DNA of 64,000 bases from CALMBW01 sp963779645 (lineage in GTDB: Bacteria; Actinomycetota; CADDZG01; WHSQ01). A program made the translations under genes and the position numbers. Positions 52,429-59,982 of this stretch are shown here, one piece after another. The stretch covers positions 1,674,001-1,738,000 of the forward strand of contig CAVZYX010000005.1 in assembly GCA_963779645.1 (NCBI GenBank), given 5' to 3'. Each line of letters begins with the position of its first letter. Within the stretch, counting starts at the first letter, position 1. Below the pieces are notes generated by a model. The model had not been told where the DNA came from and did no database searches. It saw only the letters and a program-made list of their open reading frames with translations.

Positions 52429-53007
52429 ATGTTTGGACGTAGGAGCCGCGCAGTTGGTGCCCTGTTACTCGTCACCCTTTTCGTAGGGGCATGCGGTGGT
52501 GACGACGAAGGCGATAGCGGCGATAGCGGCGAGGATGCAGCGCAGTTCGATTCACAAGGGGTCACCTTCGAGTACCCGGGAGATTGGGGCGAGGTCGAAG
52601 ACATATCCACCACCGCCGAGGCTGGCAATCTGCAGTGGCAAGAAGGCGTGGGAGTGGACTCTGGCAATCTCATCCTTGTCAGCGAGTACTTACTCAACAT
52701 CGAGATCACCGATGAGAATGTTGGGGATCTCGAGGCCGAGATCGTCACTGCGATCGGGGGCCTCGTCGAAGATGCCGGGGGCACTGTCGGGGGCGATCCC
52801 GAACCGACGACGGTGGGCGGATTCCCCGCCTATACGTTCGAGGCGTCAGGGATCACGACGGTAGAGGACAAGACCGTCGACAGCCGGTTCATCCTCATAT
52901 TCGACGGTGATACCGAGTACTTCCTCAACTGCCAGTACGAGACCGATCACGAGGAAGAGATTTTGGCCGGTTGCGATCAGGTTGTGGAAACGTTCGCCGC
53001 TAGCTAG
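52429..53007 (+). CDS. Predicted lipoprotein, PsbP/DUF1795-like
   Basis: A 192-residue protein with lipobox LFVGAC near residue 22 followed by an acidic GGDDEGDSGDSGED linker. ATG 52429 follows AAGGAG. The mature domain (FDSQGVTFEYPGDWGEVEDI, then VGGFPAYTFEASGITTVEDK, then FILIFDGDTEYFLNCQYE) resembles the small PsbP/DUF1795 lipoproteins with their central strand pattern. Function unknown. Its 3' end overlaps the convergent cupredoxin gene by 4 bases. Confidence 0.8.
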   Translation: MFGRRSRAVGALLLVTLFVGACGGDDEGDSGDSGEDAAQFDSQGVTFEYPGDWGEVEDISTTAEAGNLQWQEGVGVDSGNLILVSEYLLNIEITDENVGDLEAEIVTAIGGLVEDAGGTVGGDPEPTTVGGFPAYTFEASGITTVEDKTVDSRFILIFDGDTEYFLNCQYETDHEEEILAGCDQVVETFAAS

Positions 53008-53654
53008 ACCGCTTGCACTTCCCCGATCACATCGTCCGGACGTCGACGTCTGCGGAGCACCATCAGACCGATGGTGAGAACCGCGCCAACGGCGATGACA
53101 AGAGCTAGCGCTTGCGTGTTGGCCGAACCGTCGGATGCGGGCGCGCCCATCGCTGCGACCGCTTGAGTTTCGACGTCCGACGCTGCGCTCCCGGAATCGA
53201 TGCCTCCGCCGGTCCCACCGGTCATCGTCGTTACTTCGGTGGGGACCGTGTCGGGGTCTGGGTCACCCACCACGACGGTGCCGGCCATCCCAGGGTGCAG
53301 TAAGCAGTAGTAGGGGTAAACGCCCTCTTCATCGAACTTGACCGCGATGACATCGGACTTCTGGAGAAGGTCTTCGGTTCCCCAGCTCAGGTGCGTGCCG
53401 GTAACGCTGTGCGGGACTGGGTCCTTGTTGAACCATCTGACCTCGGCCCCCGGATCCACATACAGGACGTCTGGAAGGAAGGAGCATCCAGCGATCGTTG
53501 CGTTGGTCTTGGCGGGATCCGTAAGTCGCTCGACGGTGAGCGCTCCGTTCATGTTGGGGTGACATCCACCTCCGGCGGCTGAGCCCATCGGAAACAGGAA
53601 CGACGCGCAGAGAGAAGCGGTAGTAAGCAGAAGAACCAGTCGTTTACGAGACAT
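53004..53654 (-). CDS. Secreted cupredoxin (type 1 copper) protein with C-terminal membrane anchor
   Basis: ATG 53654 (MSRKRLVLLLTTASLCASFL) is chosen because AAGGAG lies just before it; 216 residues. After a signal peptide the domain shows FLPDVLYVDPGAEVRWFNKD, PHSVTG (first His), and YPYYCLLHPGMAGTVVVG with Cys, His and Met in type 1 copper spacing. A Gly/Thr/Ser-rich linker and a TM helix (ALVIAVGAVLTIGLMVL) then RRRRR end it. It is probably an electron carrier or copper-binding protein on the outer face of the membrane. Confidence 0.87.
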   Translation of the reverse strand: MSRKRLVLLLTTASLCASFLFPMGSAAGGGCHPNMNGALTVERLTDPAKTNATIAGCSFLPDVLYVDPGAEVRWFNKDPVPHSVTGTHLSWGTEDLLQKSDVIAVKFDEEGVYPYYCLLHPGMAGTVVVGDPDPDTVPTEVTTMTGGTGGGIDSGSAASDVETQAVAAMGAPASDGSANTQALALVIAVGAVLTIGLMVLRRRRRPDDVIGEVQAV

Positions 53655-53708
53655 GCCGACTCCTTTCGACACATCCCTTACACCGGTGATGCCGAGAAGG
53701 TTCCGGTA

Positions 53709-54170
53709 CTAGCCCTTCTTCTTGGCTGCGATGAATTCCCAGTTGACGGTTACGTCGGGAGCTCCGAGCCAGTTACACACGGCGATCTGAACAGTCTGCT
53801 TGGCCTTCACCGGCATGGTGACGGATTCCAGAGCGGGTGCCTGTGCTTGGATCTGCTCGGCTTCGCTCTTGATCAGGGCGGTTCCGGCCTCGTCGAGAAG
53901 ATAGAGGTCGTAGTCACCTGTGAAACCTTCAGTGGTAGCAGAGATAGTTCCGTTCTTGGGGGCCACGAACTGCTCGGCATGCCAGTGCACGTCGACCTCA
54001 CCTGCAAGGCAACCCGGTTGCGTCATACCAACTGCGTCTCCCCACGTTGCTAGCTTGGGGAACGGCAGGAGCTGGGCCGAGAACGAGCCACTGGTCGGGG
54101 CTTTGGCGGATGCGGGGACCGCGCTCATGACGAGGGCGGCAGCGACGAGACCTAGAAGTATTTTTCTCAT
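53709..54170 (-). CDS. Secreted protein of unknown function
   Basis: ATG 54170 opens a signal peptide (MRKILLGLVAAALVMSAVPASA), giving 153 residues. The mature part is beta-rich with two Cys (QPGCLAGEVDVHWHAEQF and VQIAVCNWLGAPDVTVNWEF), and GFTGDYDLYLLDEAGTAL, which resembles pre-peptidase C-terminal or jelly-roll domains. The HWHAEQF segment could bind metal. It lies just upstream of the cupredoxin on the same strand. Confidence 0.75.
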   Translation of the reverse strand: MRKILLGLVAAALVMSAVPASAKAPTSGSFSAQLLPFPKLATWGDAVGMTQPGCLAGEVDVHWHAEQFVAPKNGTISATTEGFTGDYDLYLLDEAGTALIKSEAEQIQAQAPALESVTMPVKAKQTVQIAVCNWLGAPDVTVNWEFIAAKKKG

Positions 54171-54244
54171 GTGCTGAAGGTTCTCCGGTCCGAGAGGCGC
54201 TCCTTCAGCGCAGTGGGGGGATAAACCGGACAAGTAGGCCCCAT

Positions 54245-55075
54245 TCAGGGGCGGTAGATGTATCCGGCGATGCCCTCGTCGGCCCACCCTCTTTCGAGCC
54301 ATTCCTGGCGGATCTGATCCCAGGACGTGTACATGTCTTTGTTCCCGCCGAAGTTCCTCAGCCGGTACAAGGGAACGGTCTCGTCGCCTTGGTCGCGCAT
54401 GAATACGAAGACGGCCTCGGGGAGGCCGTACGGATGGATCGATCTGAGTTTCCGTGGATAGTGATTCTCGGAATAGACGTATCCGGGAGTAAGCCTCGGT
54501 TTGAATCCTTCGGATTCTTGATAGCTCTCGAAAGTCCCACCGGAGGTCGTGTAGTAGTGGAGCTTGTCGCGTTTGCGATACAGGTGGTAAAGCGGCGTCG
54601 GCGGCCAGGTGAACTGAGGTTCGATGCGTTCCTTCGGTTCTTTCTTCACCGGCTTAGAGCGCGAGGGCGGAGCGGGGGCCGGGGCCGAAGTCGCGGGTTG
54701 GGACACCGACGTACCACTCCGTGCGGGACCGGCAACGACGACGCGGTCGAACGAGGTTCGGTTTCTATCGGGCTTCTCTTTCTGTGGTTCCTTCGCCCTG
54801 CCGGTCGAAGCGGTATCCAGCGTGTCGTGCGTCTCTTCGCCAATCGACGGAATGCTGGCGAGCTCCTGGCTCGGAACTTGTCGGCGTGGAGGGTCAGAGA
54901 ACAACAGATAGCCAACTGCCGCCCCTGCGATCGCCGAAAGGCCGACGGTTAGCAGGGGAGTGAACCGCTTCTTGCGTGAGATCTTCTCTTTGTGCGCGAC
55001 CGGGCCAAGGGGCGAGAGATCCTGACGGTCACTCCGCTCCGCTTGTTCGAACCGGTCTCGGTCCTGTGTCGCCAT
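54245..55075 (-). CDS. Membrane-anchored protein with DUF5648-like repeats
   Basis: A 276-residue protein: charged cytoplasmic N-terminus, one TM helix (FTPLLTVGLSAIAGAAVGYLL), a long Ser/Pro/Lys linker, then a C-terminal domain of two repeats, PLYHLYRKRDKLHYYTTS and PLYRLRNFGGNKDMYTSW, each followed by Gly/Tyr-rich segments (TPGYVYSE, IAGYIYRP). This is the DUF5648 pattern of secreted proteins, probably glycan or surface binding. Role unknown. Confidence 0.78.
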   Translation of the reverse strand: MATQDRDRFEQAERSDRQDLSPLGPVAHKEKISRKKRFTPLLTVGLSAIAGAAVGYLLFSDPPRRQVPSQELASIPSIGEETHDTLDTASTGRAKEPQKEKPDRNRTSFDRVVVAGPARSGTSVSQPATSAPAPAPPSRSKPVKKEPKERIEPQFTWPPTPLYHLYRKRDKLHYYTTSGGTFESYQESEGFKPRLTPGYVYSENHYPRKLRSIHPYGLPEAVFVFMRDQGDETVPLYRLRNFGGNKDMYTSWDQIRQEWLERGWADEGIAGYIYRP

Positions 55076-55131
55076 CCCTAAGGGATGCTTTCGACCGGAC
55101 CTTCGGTGTTCCTCCGCGAAGTTTTCGCGCC

Positions 55132-55640
55132 CTACGAGGCGCCTATCAGGCGTGGATAGTCGATGGCGGGGCAGCGGTCCATAACGACGAGGAGGCCGGC
55201 ATCGACGGCTCTCTGGGCAGCGGCCTCATCGATGACGTCGAGTTGCATCCACACGGCCTTAGCTTCTCGCTCGATCGCTTCATCCACATGCACCCCTGCG
55301 GAAGAAGAACGCCGAAAGATGTCAACGACCTCTACATCGATATCGTCGGGAACAGAAGCGAGGTCCGGATAGGACGTGTGCCCGAGGACCTCGGTCTCGT
55401 GCGGATTGATCGGGACGACCTTGTACCCCATCGCAAGGAGGAAGCGCGCAACGCCGTGCGATGCGCGGAACCGGTCCGAGGAGCATCCCACCACGGCGAA
55501 GGTCCGGAAACTTCGAGGATCTCCTTGGCGATGGCGGGGTCGCTGAAGGCGAACCGGTCCGAGGAGCATCCCACCACGGCGAAGGTCCGGAAACTTTCGA
55601 GGATCTCCTTGGCGATGGCGGGGTCGCTGAAGGCAGGCAC
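55132..55640 (-). pseudogene. CoA-binding (YccU-type) protein gene broken by a tandem duplication
   Basis: The family is a small Rossmann CoA-binding protein: KEILESFRTFAVVGCSSD, ASHGVARFLLAMGYKVVPIN, VDVEVVDIFRRSS, AKAVWMQLDVIDEAAA, then MDRCPAI. The likely start is GTG 55640 (PAFSDPAIAKEILE). Within the first 60 codons an 83/84-base segment occurs twice. The two copies differ by one T, so the repeated part shifts the frame and the gene cannot be read through. Without one copy the protein would be about 141 residues and intact. It may be a real mutation or an assembly duplication. Confidence 0.75.
55468..55634. repeat. 83/84-base tandem duplication
   Basis: Copies 55468-55550 and 55551-55634 are identical except for one extra T (AAACTTTCG against AAACTTCG). 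Each starts GAACCGGTCCGAGG and ends CGCTGAAGGC. If both were 84 bases the duplication would be in frame (28 codons). Confidence 0.95.
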
Positions 55641-55730
55641 GGACTCACTGTAGCCGGGCGGTTTGGGAGGCAGGTGTGCCCGGTTGGGAAGGGGGAGCCC
55701 CTTTCGCCCTCAACGAGATCGGATGGAGAA

Positions 55731-55904
55731 AGACCCCCTGGGAACAGGGGGTCTTTCATGGAGCGGGCGACCAGATTCGAACTGGCGACCCTCACCCTTG
55801 GCAAAGTGCCACCGATGTTCGCGTGACCCGGGACCCTCATCAGTTTCCGCTGGTCAGAGGCCATTTCGACTAACAGGCTCTGCATCTTTCTGCGACCCGT
55901 TGAG
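55731..55904 (-). repeat. Repeat R1: terminator + 3' half of tRNA-Gly + conserved flank
   Basis: Read on the + strand: AGACCCCCT/AGGGGGTCT hairpin (55731-55739 with 55746-55754), then the complement of the tRNA-Gly 3' half including CCA (55759-55807), matching the intact gene at 59.4 kb up to the anticodon loop except one inserted C and one G-to-A. About 97 bases then follow that resemble those after R2 (shared CTGGTCAGA, then GCC, then TAACAGGCTCTGC). No 5' half of a tRNA is present. Confidence 0.85.
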
Positions 55905-56051
55905 AATCGCGTGTGGCCCGAATATGGCGCGAGATCTGTGGCCCCCGGGCCGGTCATAAGACGTCACTCGCATGCCCTGGTGTGAGCGAATATTCCTTGA
56001 GGGGCCCGCAACGCGAGACCGCGGTCAGAGCGACCTGTTGGGAACACGATC
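55905..56051. other. Non-coding stretch between R1 and the SDR gene
   Basis: No credible gene. The 147 bases contain a GGCCCCCGGGCC palindrome near 55940-55951; I see no known RNA or box. Confidence 0.4.
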
Positions 56052-57485
56052 TCAAGATGGCTCGCTGGGTGCAGTGGCTCTTCTTGCCAATCGTCGGGCC
56101 ATCGCACCGAATATCGGGCGATGGAAAAGCCACAGTCCCCACCAGTAGAGCCGCCCCAATATCCCACGCGGGCGGAAGACGGCGCTCTGGACCAGCGTTG
56201 AGCCGTTAGCTCCCTCTTCCCCTCGAAAGGCGAGCCATGCTTCTCCAGGTGTCTTCATCAGCGAGCGAAGCACCAGTGCATCGCGTTCCACGACATCGAC
56301 CTTCCACCAATCAACCAAAGACCCCTGGATGATGGGGCCTTCGGGTCGAGTCCACGACAGATTCCCGCCTCGAAACAGCCTGTCTATCCACTTGCGAACG
56401 GCCCAAGCCCATGGGTATGGGTACGAGGAGGCGGCGCCTCCGAAATCCGAGAGCGCGGAAGCGATGCCATCCATCGTCACCTCGAGATCGATGCGGCGTT
56501 CGTCGGTCAGAATTGCTACATGACTCCCGGGCACTGACAGCCCACTGGAGAGTGCCTCTCCGAGCAGTTCTTCTTGACGATCGAGAGCCGCGATTGCGCT
56601 TTCCACGTAACCCATTGGTGCGATGGCTGGGTACCGAGACGCCGCAACTTCCTTTGTCACGACAACTTCGTTCTGGAGACCATCGATCAACGGTCGCGAG
56701 ATCGACGTCGGCACGGGTGTGATTAGCCGCACCCAATAGGACGAGAGTCTTGGGGTCAAGAGAGGGACGCTGATCACGATCCGTCTTAGGTGGCGTAGAC
56801 GCGCGTAACCATGAATCATCTCTCGGTAGGTGACCACGTCGGATCCCCCGATCTCGACGATCCCGCCCGGGTTGGGTTCGGATCCGGCAGCGATCAGATA
56901 GGAAACAAGATCATCTTCGGCTATTGGTTGGATCCGCGTTGCGAGCCAACGAGGGGCGACCATCGCCGGAAGGCGCTCCGTCAGATAGCGAAGCATGTCG
57001 AACGCTGATGAGCCGGATCCGATCACGATGGCGGCGCGTAACTCTGTTACGGGGATACTCCCGGAGGCCAGGATTTCTCCGACCTCGTGACGGCTGGAGA
57101 GATGGCTTGAAAGTCGATCATCTGCACGACCAAGTCCGCTGAGGTAGACGATCCTCCCAACCTTCGCTCGCTCCGCCGCAGCAAGGAAGTTCCGAGCCGC
57201 GACGCGATCTCGCTCCTCGAAATCGTGCATATCCATCGAATGGACTAGGTAATACGCGATCTCGATCCCTTGGAGCGCAGCCTCGAGTGACCGTTGGTCC
57301 ATGAAGTCGCTGGCGACGGTTTCGAGCCCTGGGAATCTAGCGGCCAAGGCATGAGGAGAGCGGGAGGTCCCGCGCACATTCATCGAGGCATCAAGGAGCC
57401 TCGGGATGAGACGCGAGGCGATATAGCCAGTTGCTCCAGTTACGAGGACGCTACGTCCCTTAAGGTCCTCCTCCGCGGGTCTCAT
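56052..57485 (-). CDS. NAD(P)-binding SDR/NmrA-like protein with DUF2867 domain
   Basis: A 477-residue two-domain protein. The N-terminal atypical SDR has VLVTGATGYIASRLIPRLLD, VASDFMDQRSLEAALQGIEI, AYYLVHSMDMHDFEERDRVA and RIVYLSGLG. The C-terminal DUF2867 domain (after about 330) has WKVDVVERDALVLRSLMKTP, EAWLAFRGEEGANGSTLVQS, and RGILGRLYWWGLWLFHRPIF. Such proteins are annotated as SDR oxidoreductases of unknown substrate. It is the only gene between R1 and R2. Codon use resembles the rest of the window. Confidence 0.88.
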   Translation of the reverse strand: MRPAEEDLKGRSVLVTGATGYIASRLIPRLLDASMNVRGTSRSPHALAARFPGLETVASDFMDQRSLEAALQGIEIAYYLVHSMDMHDFEERDRVAARNFLAAAERAKVGRIVYLSGLGRADDRLSSHLSSRHEVGEILASGSIPVTELRAAIVIGSGSSAFDMLRYLTERLPAMVAPRWLATRIQPIAEDDLVSYLIAAGSEPNPGGIVEIGGSDVVTYREMIHGYARLRHLRRIVISVPLLTPRLSSYWVRLITPVPTSISRPLIDGLQNEVVVTKEVAASRYPAIAPMGYVESAIAALDRQEELLGEALSSGLSVPGSHVAILTDERRIDLEVTMDGIASALSDFGGAASSYPYPWAWAVRKWIDRLFRGGNLSWTRPEGPIIQGSLVDWWKVDVVERDALVLRSLMKTPGEAWLAFRGEEGANGSTLVQSAVFRPRGILGRLYWWGLWLFHRPIFGAMARRLARRATAPSEPS

Positions 57486-57851
57486 TAGAAGATTTACTCA
57501 CATCTTGGCCGGACGGCATGCGGATCCTCGGTGAGTCACTCGGGAATGGCAGCAATTGATGCCCTCTTCCAAGGTCGCGATTCTCCTCAATAACGATGCG
57601 TTTCCTAGTCAAGAGTGCGTTGGGGCGCGAACTTCCCATAGTCCAGCCGAGGGAGCATCACTATTTCTGAGTGATCCAATGTCTCGTCCTCGAGAAAGCA
57701 GCTGGGCAAGTTCCACGAGTAGGGGCACGGATCTCTGGGATTCCGATTGGAGAACCGAGGCACATCCGAAACCAATCGGGAATGGCCCGGACACAGTCCG
57801 GGCCACTTCGGGCCACGTTCGATTCGGTCCTCCAGCCTGGACCTCCAAAAG
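57486..57851. other. Non-coding stretch with a strong hairpin
   Basis: 366 bases with no convincing gene. GGCCCGGAC (57784-57792) and GTCCGGGCC (57796-57804) form a perfect 9-base inverted repeat with an ACA loop, 48 bases before repeat R2. It may be a terminator without T-run or a protein-binding site. Confidence 0.5.
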
Positions 57852-58026
57852 AAAAAGGCCCTGTGACCAGGGCCTTTTCTGGAGCGGGCGACCAGATTCG
57901 AACTGGCGACCCTCACCTTGGCAAAGTGACCAATGTGATGCAGTGACCTCGGCAGAGGCGTGTTTAGCCTGGTCAGAAGCCGTTTTCAAGTAACAGGCTC
58001 TGCCGATGTTTGCGTGCCCTTCTTGA
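57852..58026 (-). repeat. Repeat R2: terminator + 3' half of tRNA-Gly + conserved flank
   Basis: AAGGCCCTG/CAGGGCCTT hairpin (57855-57863 with 57868-57876), the same terminator as that of the intact tRNA gene. The complement of the tRNA-Gly 3' half follows (57880-57929), identical to the intact gene through the anticodon loop except G-to-A in CAAAGTGA. About 97 bases of flank follow that are similar to R1. The following 281 bases (to 58307) carry no gene I can support. Confidence 0.87.
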
Positions 58027-58307
58027 GGGTGTGCGCTGCGTTCTCCGCGACCGATCGCCATGCCGTGCAGCGGAAGAACCCGTCGTTGACGTCCTGCCAC
58101 TCGCCAGCGTGCCGCTAAGAAGAACGTCTGCCGCAGGTGCTCCGAAGGGGAACATCATTTCCAGCTGTATAGCGATGAATTCCGGAGCCCGGAGCCGTCT
58201 ACATTCTGTAAGCAATCAAACCAATGAAGCCCGAGGAGGAGCGATCCGCGCTGGATCGGCCACTTGGTTTCACGACAAGGTTGGAGGCGGGAGCGGTGGG
58301 TGAGCTT

Positions 58308-58643
58308 ATGGGTATCGTTCGCATCAAGCTTCACGAAGGCAAGCTCGACGAGTTCAAACGTTTGTCGGCTCAATGCATGGAGGTCGTAAGAGCCAAGGAC
58401 CCCGGAACGCTGCAATACGACACGTACTTCAACGCCGATGAGTCGGAGTGCATCGTGGTGGAACGGTTCACGGACTCCGAAGCGCTCGTAGAACACGGCG
58501 CCAACCTCGCGGATCTGATGGAGGCGATCCTCGCAACAGGATCGTTCTCGGGCGAACTCCTCGGCGAGCCGAGCGCGGAGATAAATGCCAGGCTCGCAGG
58601 AAGCGAGGTTCCACAACTCTTTACGCCCTGGCAGACAATGTAG
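58308..58643 (+). CDS. Antibiotic biosynthesis monooxygenase (ABM)-domain protein
   Basis: ATG 58308 (MGIVRIKLHEGKLDEFKRLS) is chosen because GGAGCGGTGGG precedes it and ABM domains start here; ATG 58224 is an in-frame alternative. The 111-residue product has the dimeric ferredoxin-like pattern: CMEVVRAKDPGTLQYDTYFN, then ECIVVERFTDSEALVEHGAN. ABM proteins are cofactor-free oxygenases or quinol-reactive enzymes; the substrate is unknown. It lies in the cassette between R2 and the intact tRNA-Gly. Confidence 0.85.
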   Translation: MGIVRIKLHEGKLDEFKRLSAQCMEVVRAKDPGTLQYDTYFNADESECIVVERFTDSEALVEHGANLADLMEAILATGSFSGELLGEPSAEINARLAGSEVPQLFTPWQTM

Positions 58644-58846
58644 CCACTGCTTGAACTTCCGACTCTGCTCTTTCGGGCGAAGCCCGACCCCCCGACCGAA
58701 GACGCAGCCGACGCAGGAGGACCGTCTGAGGTCGGCTCGAACCCGCCGCGTGCGGTTGCGTGGAGGAGCGGCGGGCCTAACGTGGCGTCGTTACAGAACG
58801 GCAGCCGGGGGAAGCGGAACCGTGAGCACCAGGTCGCGCCGGAACC
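58644..58846. other. Non-coding stretch with a small palindrome
   Basis: 203 bases without a supported gene. TCGGGC-GAA-GCCCGA near 58674-58688 is a perfect hairpin and may end the ABM transcript. Confidence 0.4.
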
Positions 58847-58990
58847 CTACGAACGAGCTACTCGCTCAAGATAGATGTCGGTGTCGTCCAGTCGAACCTG
58901 GGTCCAGGCACCCGCACCGGGGAAATGCATCTTGGCGTAGTTGTTCTCAAGGCCTGGCGCACGGATCAAGAGCGCCTTCAGTTCTGAGAT
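58847..58990 (-). pseudogene. Orphan 3' coding remnant
   Basis: On the minus strand a frame ends at the stop complementary to 58847-58849 and reads AISELKALLIRAPGLENNY, AKMHFPGAGAWTQVRLDD, then TDIYLERVARS. It looks like the C-terminus of a real protein but has no start of its own. It is one frame off from the end of the neighbouring DUF5343 gene. It may be a gene fragment or the true C-terminus after an indel. I do not recognise a family. Confidence 0.45.
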
Positions 58991-59226
58991 TGCTTGCGCT
59001 GTTGTCCCACACGCTTGCCGGCTGAGGAGGGGGTGGGCTGGCCCTTGTCGTCCAGGAAACCCAGGGCCTTCAGCACCCCGACTATGAGGCGGTCATTACT
59101 GCCCTTGAATCCGAGTCCTTCGAGGAACCGCCTATTGAACTGCTTGGGCGCCTGTGCATTCTTGATCGCCTCCATGATGGCAGCGAGATTCTTCTGGGTC
59201 GTTAGATAGGCCGTGGGCAAGGCCAT
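58978..59226 (-). CDS. DUF5343-like protein, short
   Basis: An 82-residue protein from ATG 59226, with GAGGAGGAG just upstream on its strand. MALPTAYLTTQKNLAAIMEA, then KQFNRRFLEGLGFKGSNDRL, then IVGVLKALGFLDDKGQPT is the DUF5343 N-terminal pattern. Full members are about twice as long. Here the sequence ends in a basic low-complexity tail (SSAGKRVGQQRKQSQN), so it is truncated or frameshifted. DUF5343 proteins are often found in defence or mobile islands. Function unknown. Confidence 0.72.
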   Translation of the reverse strand: MALPTAYLTTQKNLAAIMEAIKNAQAPKQFNRRFLEGLGFKGSNDRLIVGVLKALGFLDDKGQPTPSSAGKRVGQQRKQSQN

Positions 59227-59331
59227 TGATGTCTCCTCCTCCTCTTGACTCACCAGCGTAAGCAGGAGGTGCGACAAGTTGCTGATTTTCGCCACCGACG
59301 TGCGGTGTTTGACGCTCGTTGGCGCAGGGGC

Positions 59332-59364
59332 TGCTGGATTTTTGCTGAATTTTTGCTGGATCGA
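59332..59364. repeat. Three 11-base direct repeats beside tRNA-Gly
   Basis: TGCTGGATTTT, TGCTGAATTTT, TGCTGGATCGA in tandem, about 27 bases from the tRNA terminator. Short direct repeats next to an attachment site can be recombinase arm sites; no protein is known to bind here. Confidence 0.7.
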
Positions 59365-59391
59365 TGTGGTGATCGGGTCCGGGATAAGAAA

Positions 59392-59413
59392 AAGGCCCTG
59401 TGACCAGGGCCTT
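59392..59413 (-). terminator. Terminator of tRNA-Gly
   Basis: AAGGCCCTG (59392-59400) with CAGGGCCTT (59405-59413), loop TGAC, and an A-run on the + strand (T-run in the transcript). It is 3 bases past the tRNA 3' end. The same hairpin is repeated in R2. Confidence 0.85.
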
Positions 59414-59416
59414 CTC

Positions 59417-59491
59417 TGGAGCGGGCGACCAGATTCGAACTGGCGACCCTCACCTTGGCAAGGTGATGCTCTACCACTGAGCCACGCCCGC
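59417..59491 (-). tRNA. tRNA-Gly (GCC anticodon)
   Basis: 75 bases including encoded CCA. Acceptor arms GCGGGCG/CGCCCGC pair fully. D-loop segment GCTCAGTGGTAGAGC, anticodon arm CACCTTGCCAAGGTG (anticodon GCC), T-arm with GTTCGAATC. It is the only complete tRNA in the window, and its 3' half occurs twice more, at 55759-55807 and 57880-57929. Confidence 0.96.
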
Positions 59492-59583
59492 AAGGGCGCA
59501 ATCATATCGTGGGTGGAGGACGCTCAGCCAAGAACTCTTGAGGGTGGCGCACTGTTCCAAGTTATCCGCTGGGGATGAAGGTT

Positions 59584-59601
59584 GATATCCGATAGGATAT
59601 C
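59584..59601. promoter_or_regulatory. Operator candidate 1 of the HTH/nucleotidyltransferase pair
   Basis: GATATCC-GATA-GGATATC, a perfect 7-base inverted repeat, AT-rich, 33 bases before the HTH gene ATG. Together with the next repeat it brackets the likely promoter. Confidence 0.6.
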
Positions 59602-59607
59602 GACATA

Positions 59608-59627
59608 TGACACCCGAACGGGTATCA
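59608..59627. promoter_or_regulatory. Operator candidate 2 of the HTH/nucleotidyltransferase pair
   Basis: TGACACCCGAACGGGTATCA, 9-base arms with one mismatch, 7 bases before the ATG. Autorepression by the encoded Xre-type protein is the natural reading. Confidence 0.6.
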
Positions 59628-59634
59628 TGATTTC

Positions 59635-59982
59635 ATGAGCAGCTGGGCCGGGAATCTCATCAAGGTGGCCCGCCACGATGCGGCCATGTCCCAGCGTGAA
59701 CTCGCTAGACGAGCGGGGACATCCCAGGCCACAGTGTCGGCTTATGAGGCGGGGCACAAGTCCCCGAGTTTCGGAACTCTCGTCCGCCTGATCCGCTCCA
59801 CCGGTCAGGATCTGCGGATCCGACTCGAGCCGCTGGAGGGTCATGACGAATCGGTCCTAGCCTATGAGGCGAGCCTGCCGGTCAAAACGCGCGCCGCGCG
59901 TCGCAAGCATGACCTCGGACTGATCAATAAGGCGCGCTTAGAACGCGGTCTTGACCCGGTAGGGGCGAAGGATCTCATGTGA
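59635..59982 (+). CDS. Xre-type HTH protein, antitoxin-like
   Basis: A 115-residue protein. The HTH (LIKVARHDAAMSQRELARRA, then GTSQATVSAYEAGHKSP, then FGTLVRLIRSTGQDLRI) is of the Cro/C1/Xre type. The C-terminus is charged and ends GLDPVGAKDLM. It is translationally coupled (4-base overlap) to a nucleotidyltransferase gene, which is the usual layout of HTH/NTase toxin-antitoxin or abortive infection pairs. Two inverted repeats lie before the start. Whether it neutralises the partner is untested. Confidence 0.85.
   Translation: MSSWAGNLIKVARHDAAMSQRELARRAGTSQATVSAYEAGHKSPSFGTLVRLIRSTGQDLRIRLEPLEGHDESVLAYEASLPVKTRAARRKHDLGLINKARLERGLDPVGAKDLM

Noticed and set aside
57556..57993. Open frames across the tRNA-Gly fragments
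   Set aside because: They translate the tRNA T-arm (phrases such as VRVASSNLVARS or GEGRQFESGRP) and are artefacts often seen at tRNA loci.
58720..58760. A second tRNA fragment around GGTCGGCTCGAACCCG
   Set aside because: The T-loop-like string is not flanked by a 5-base T stem or an acceptor arm.
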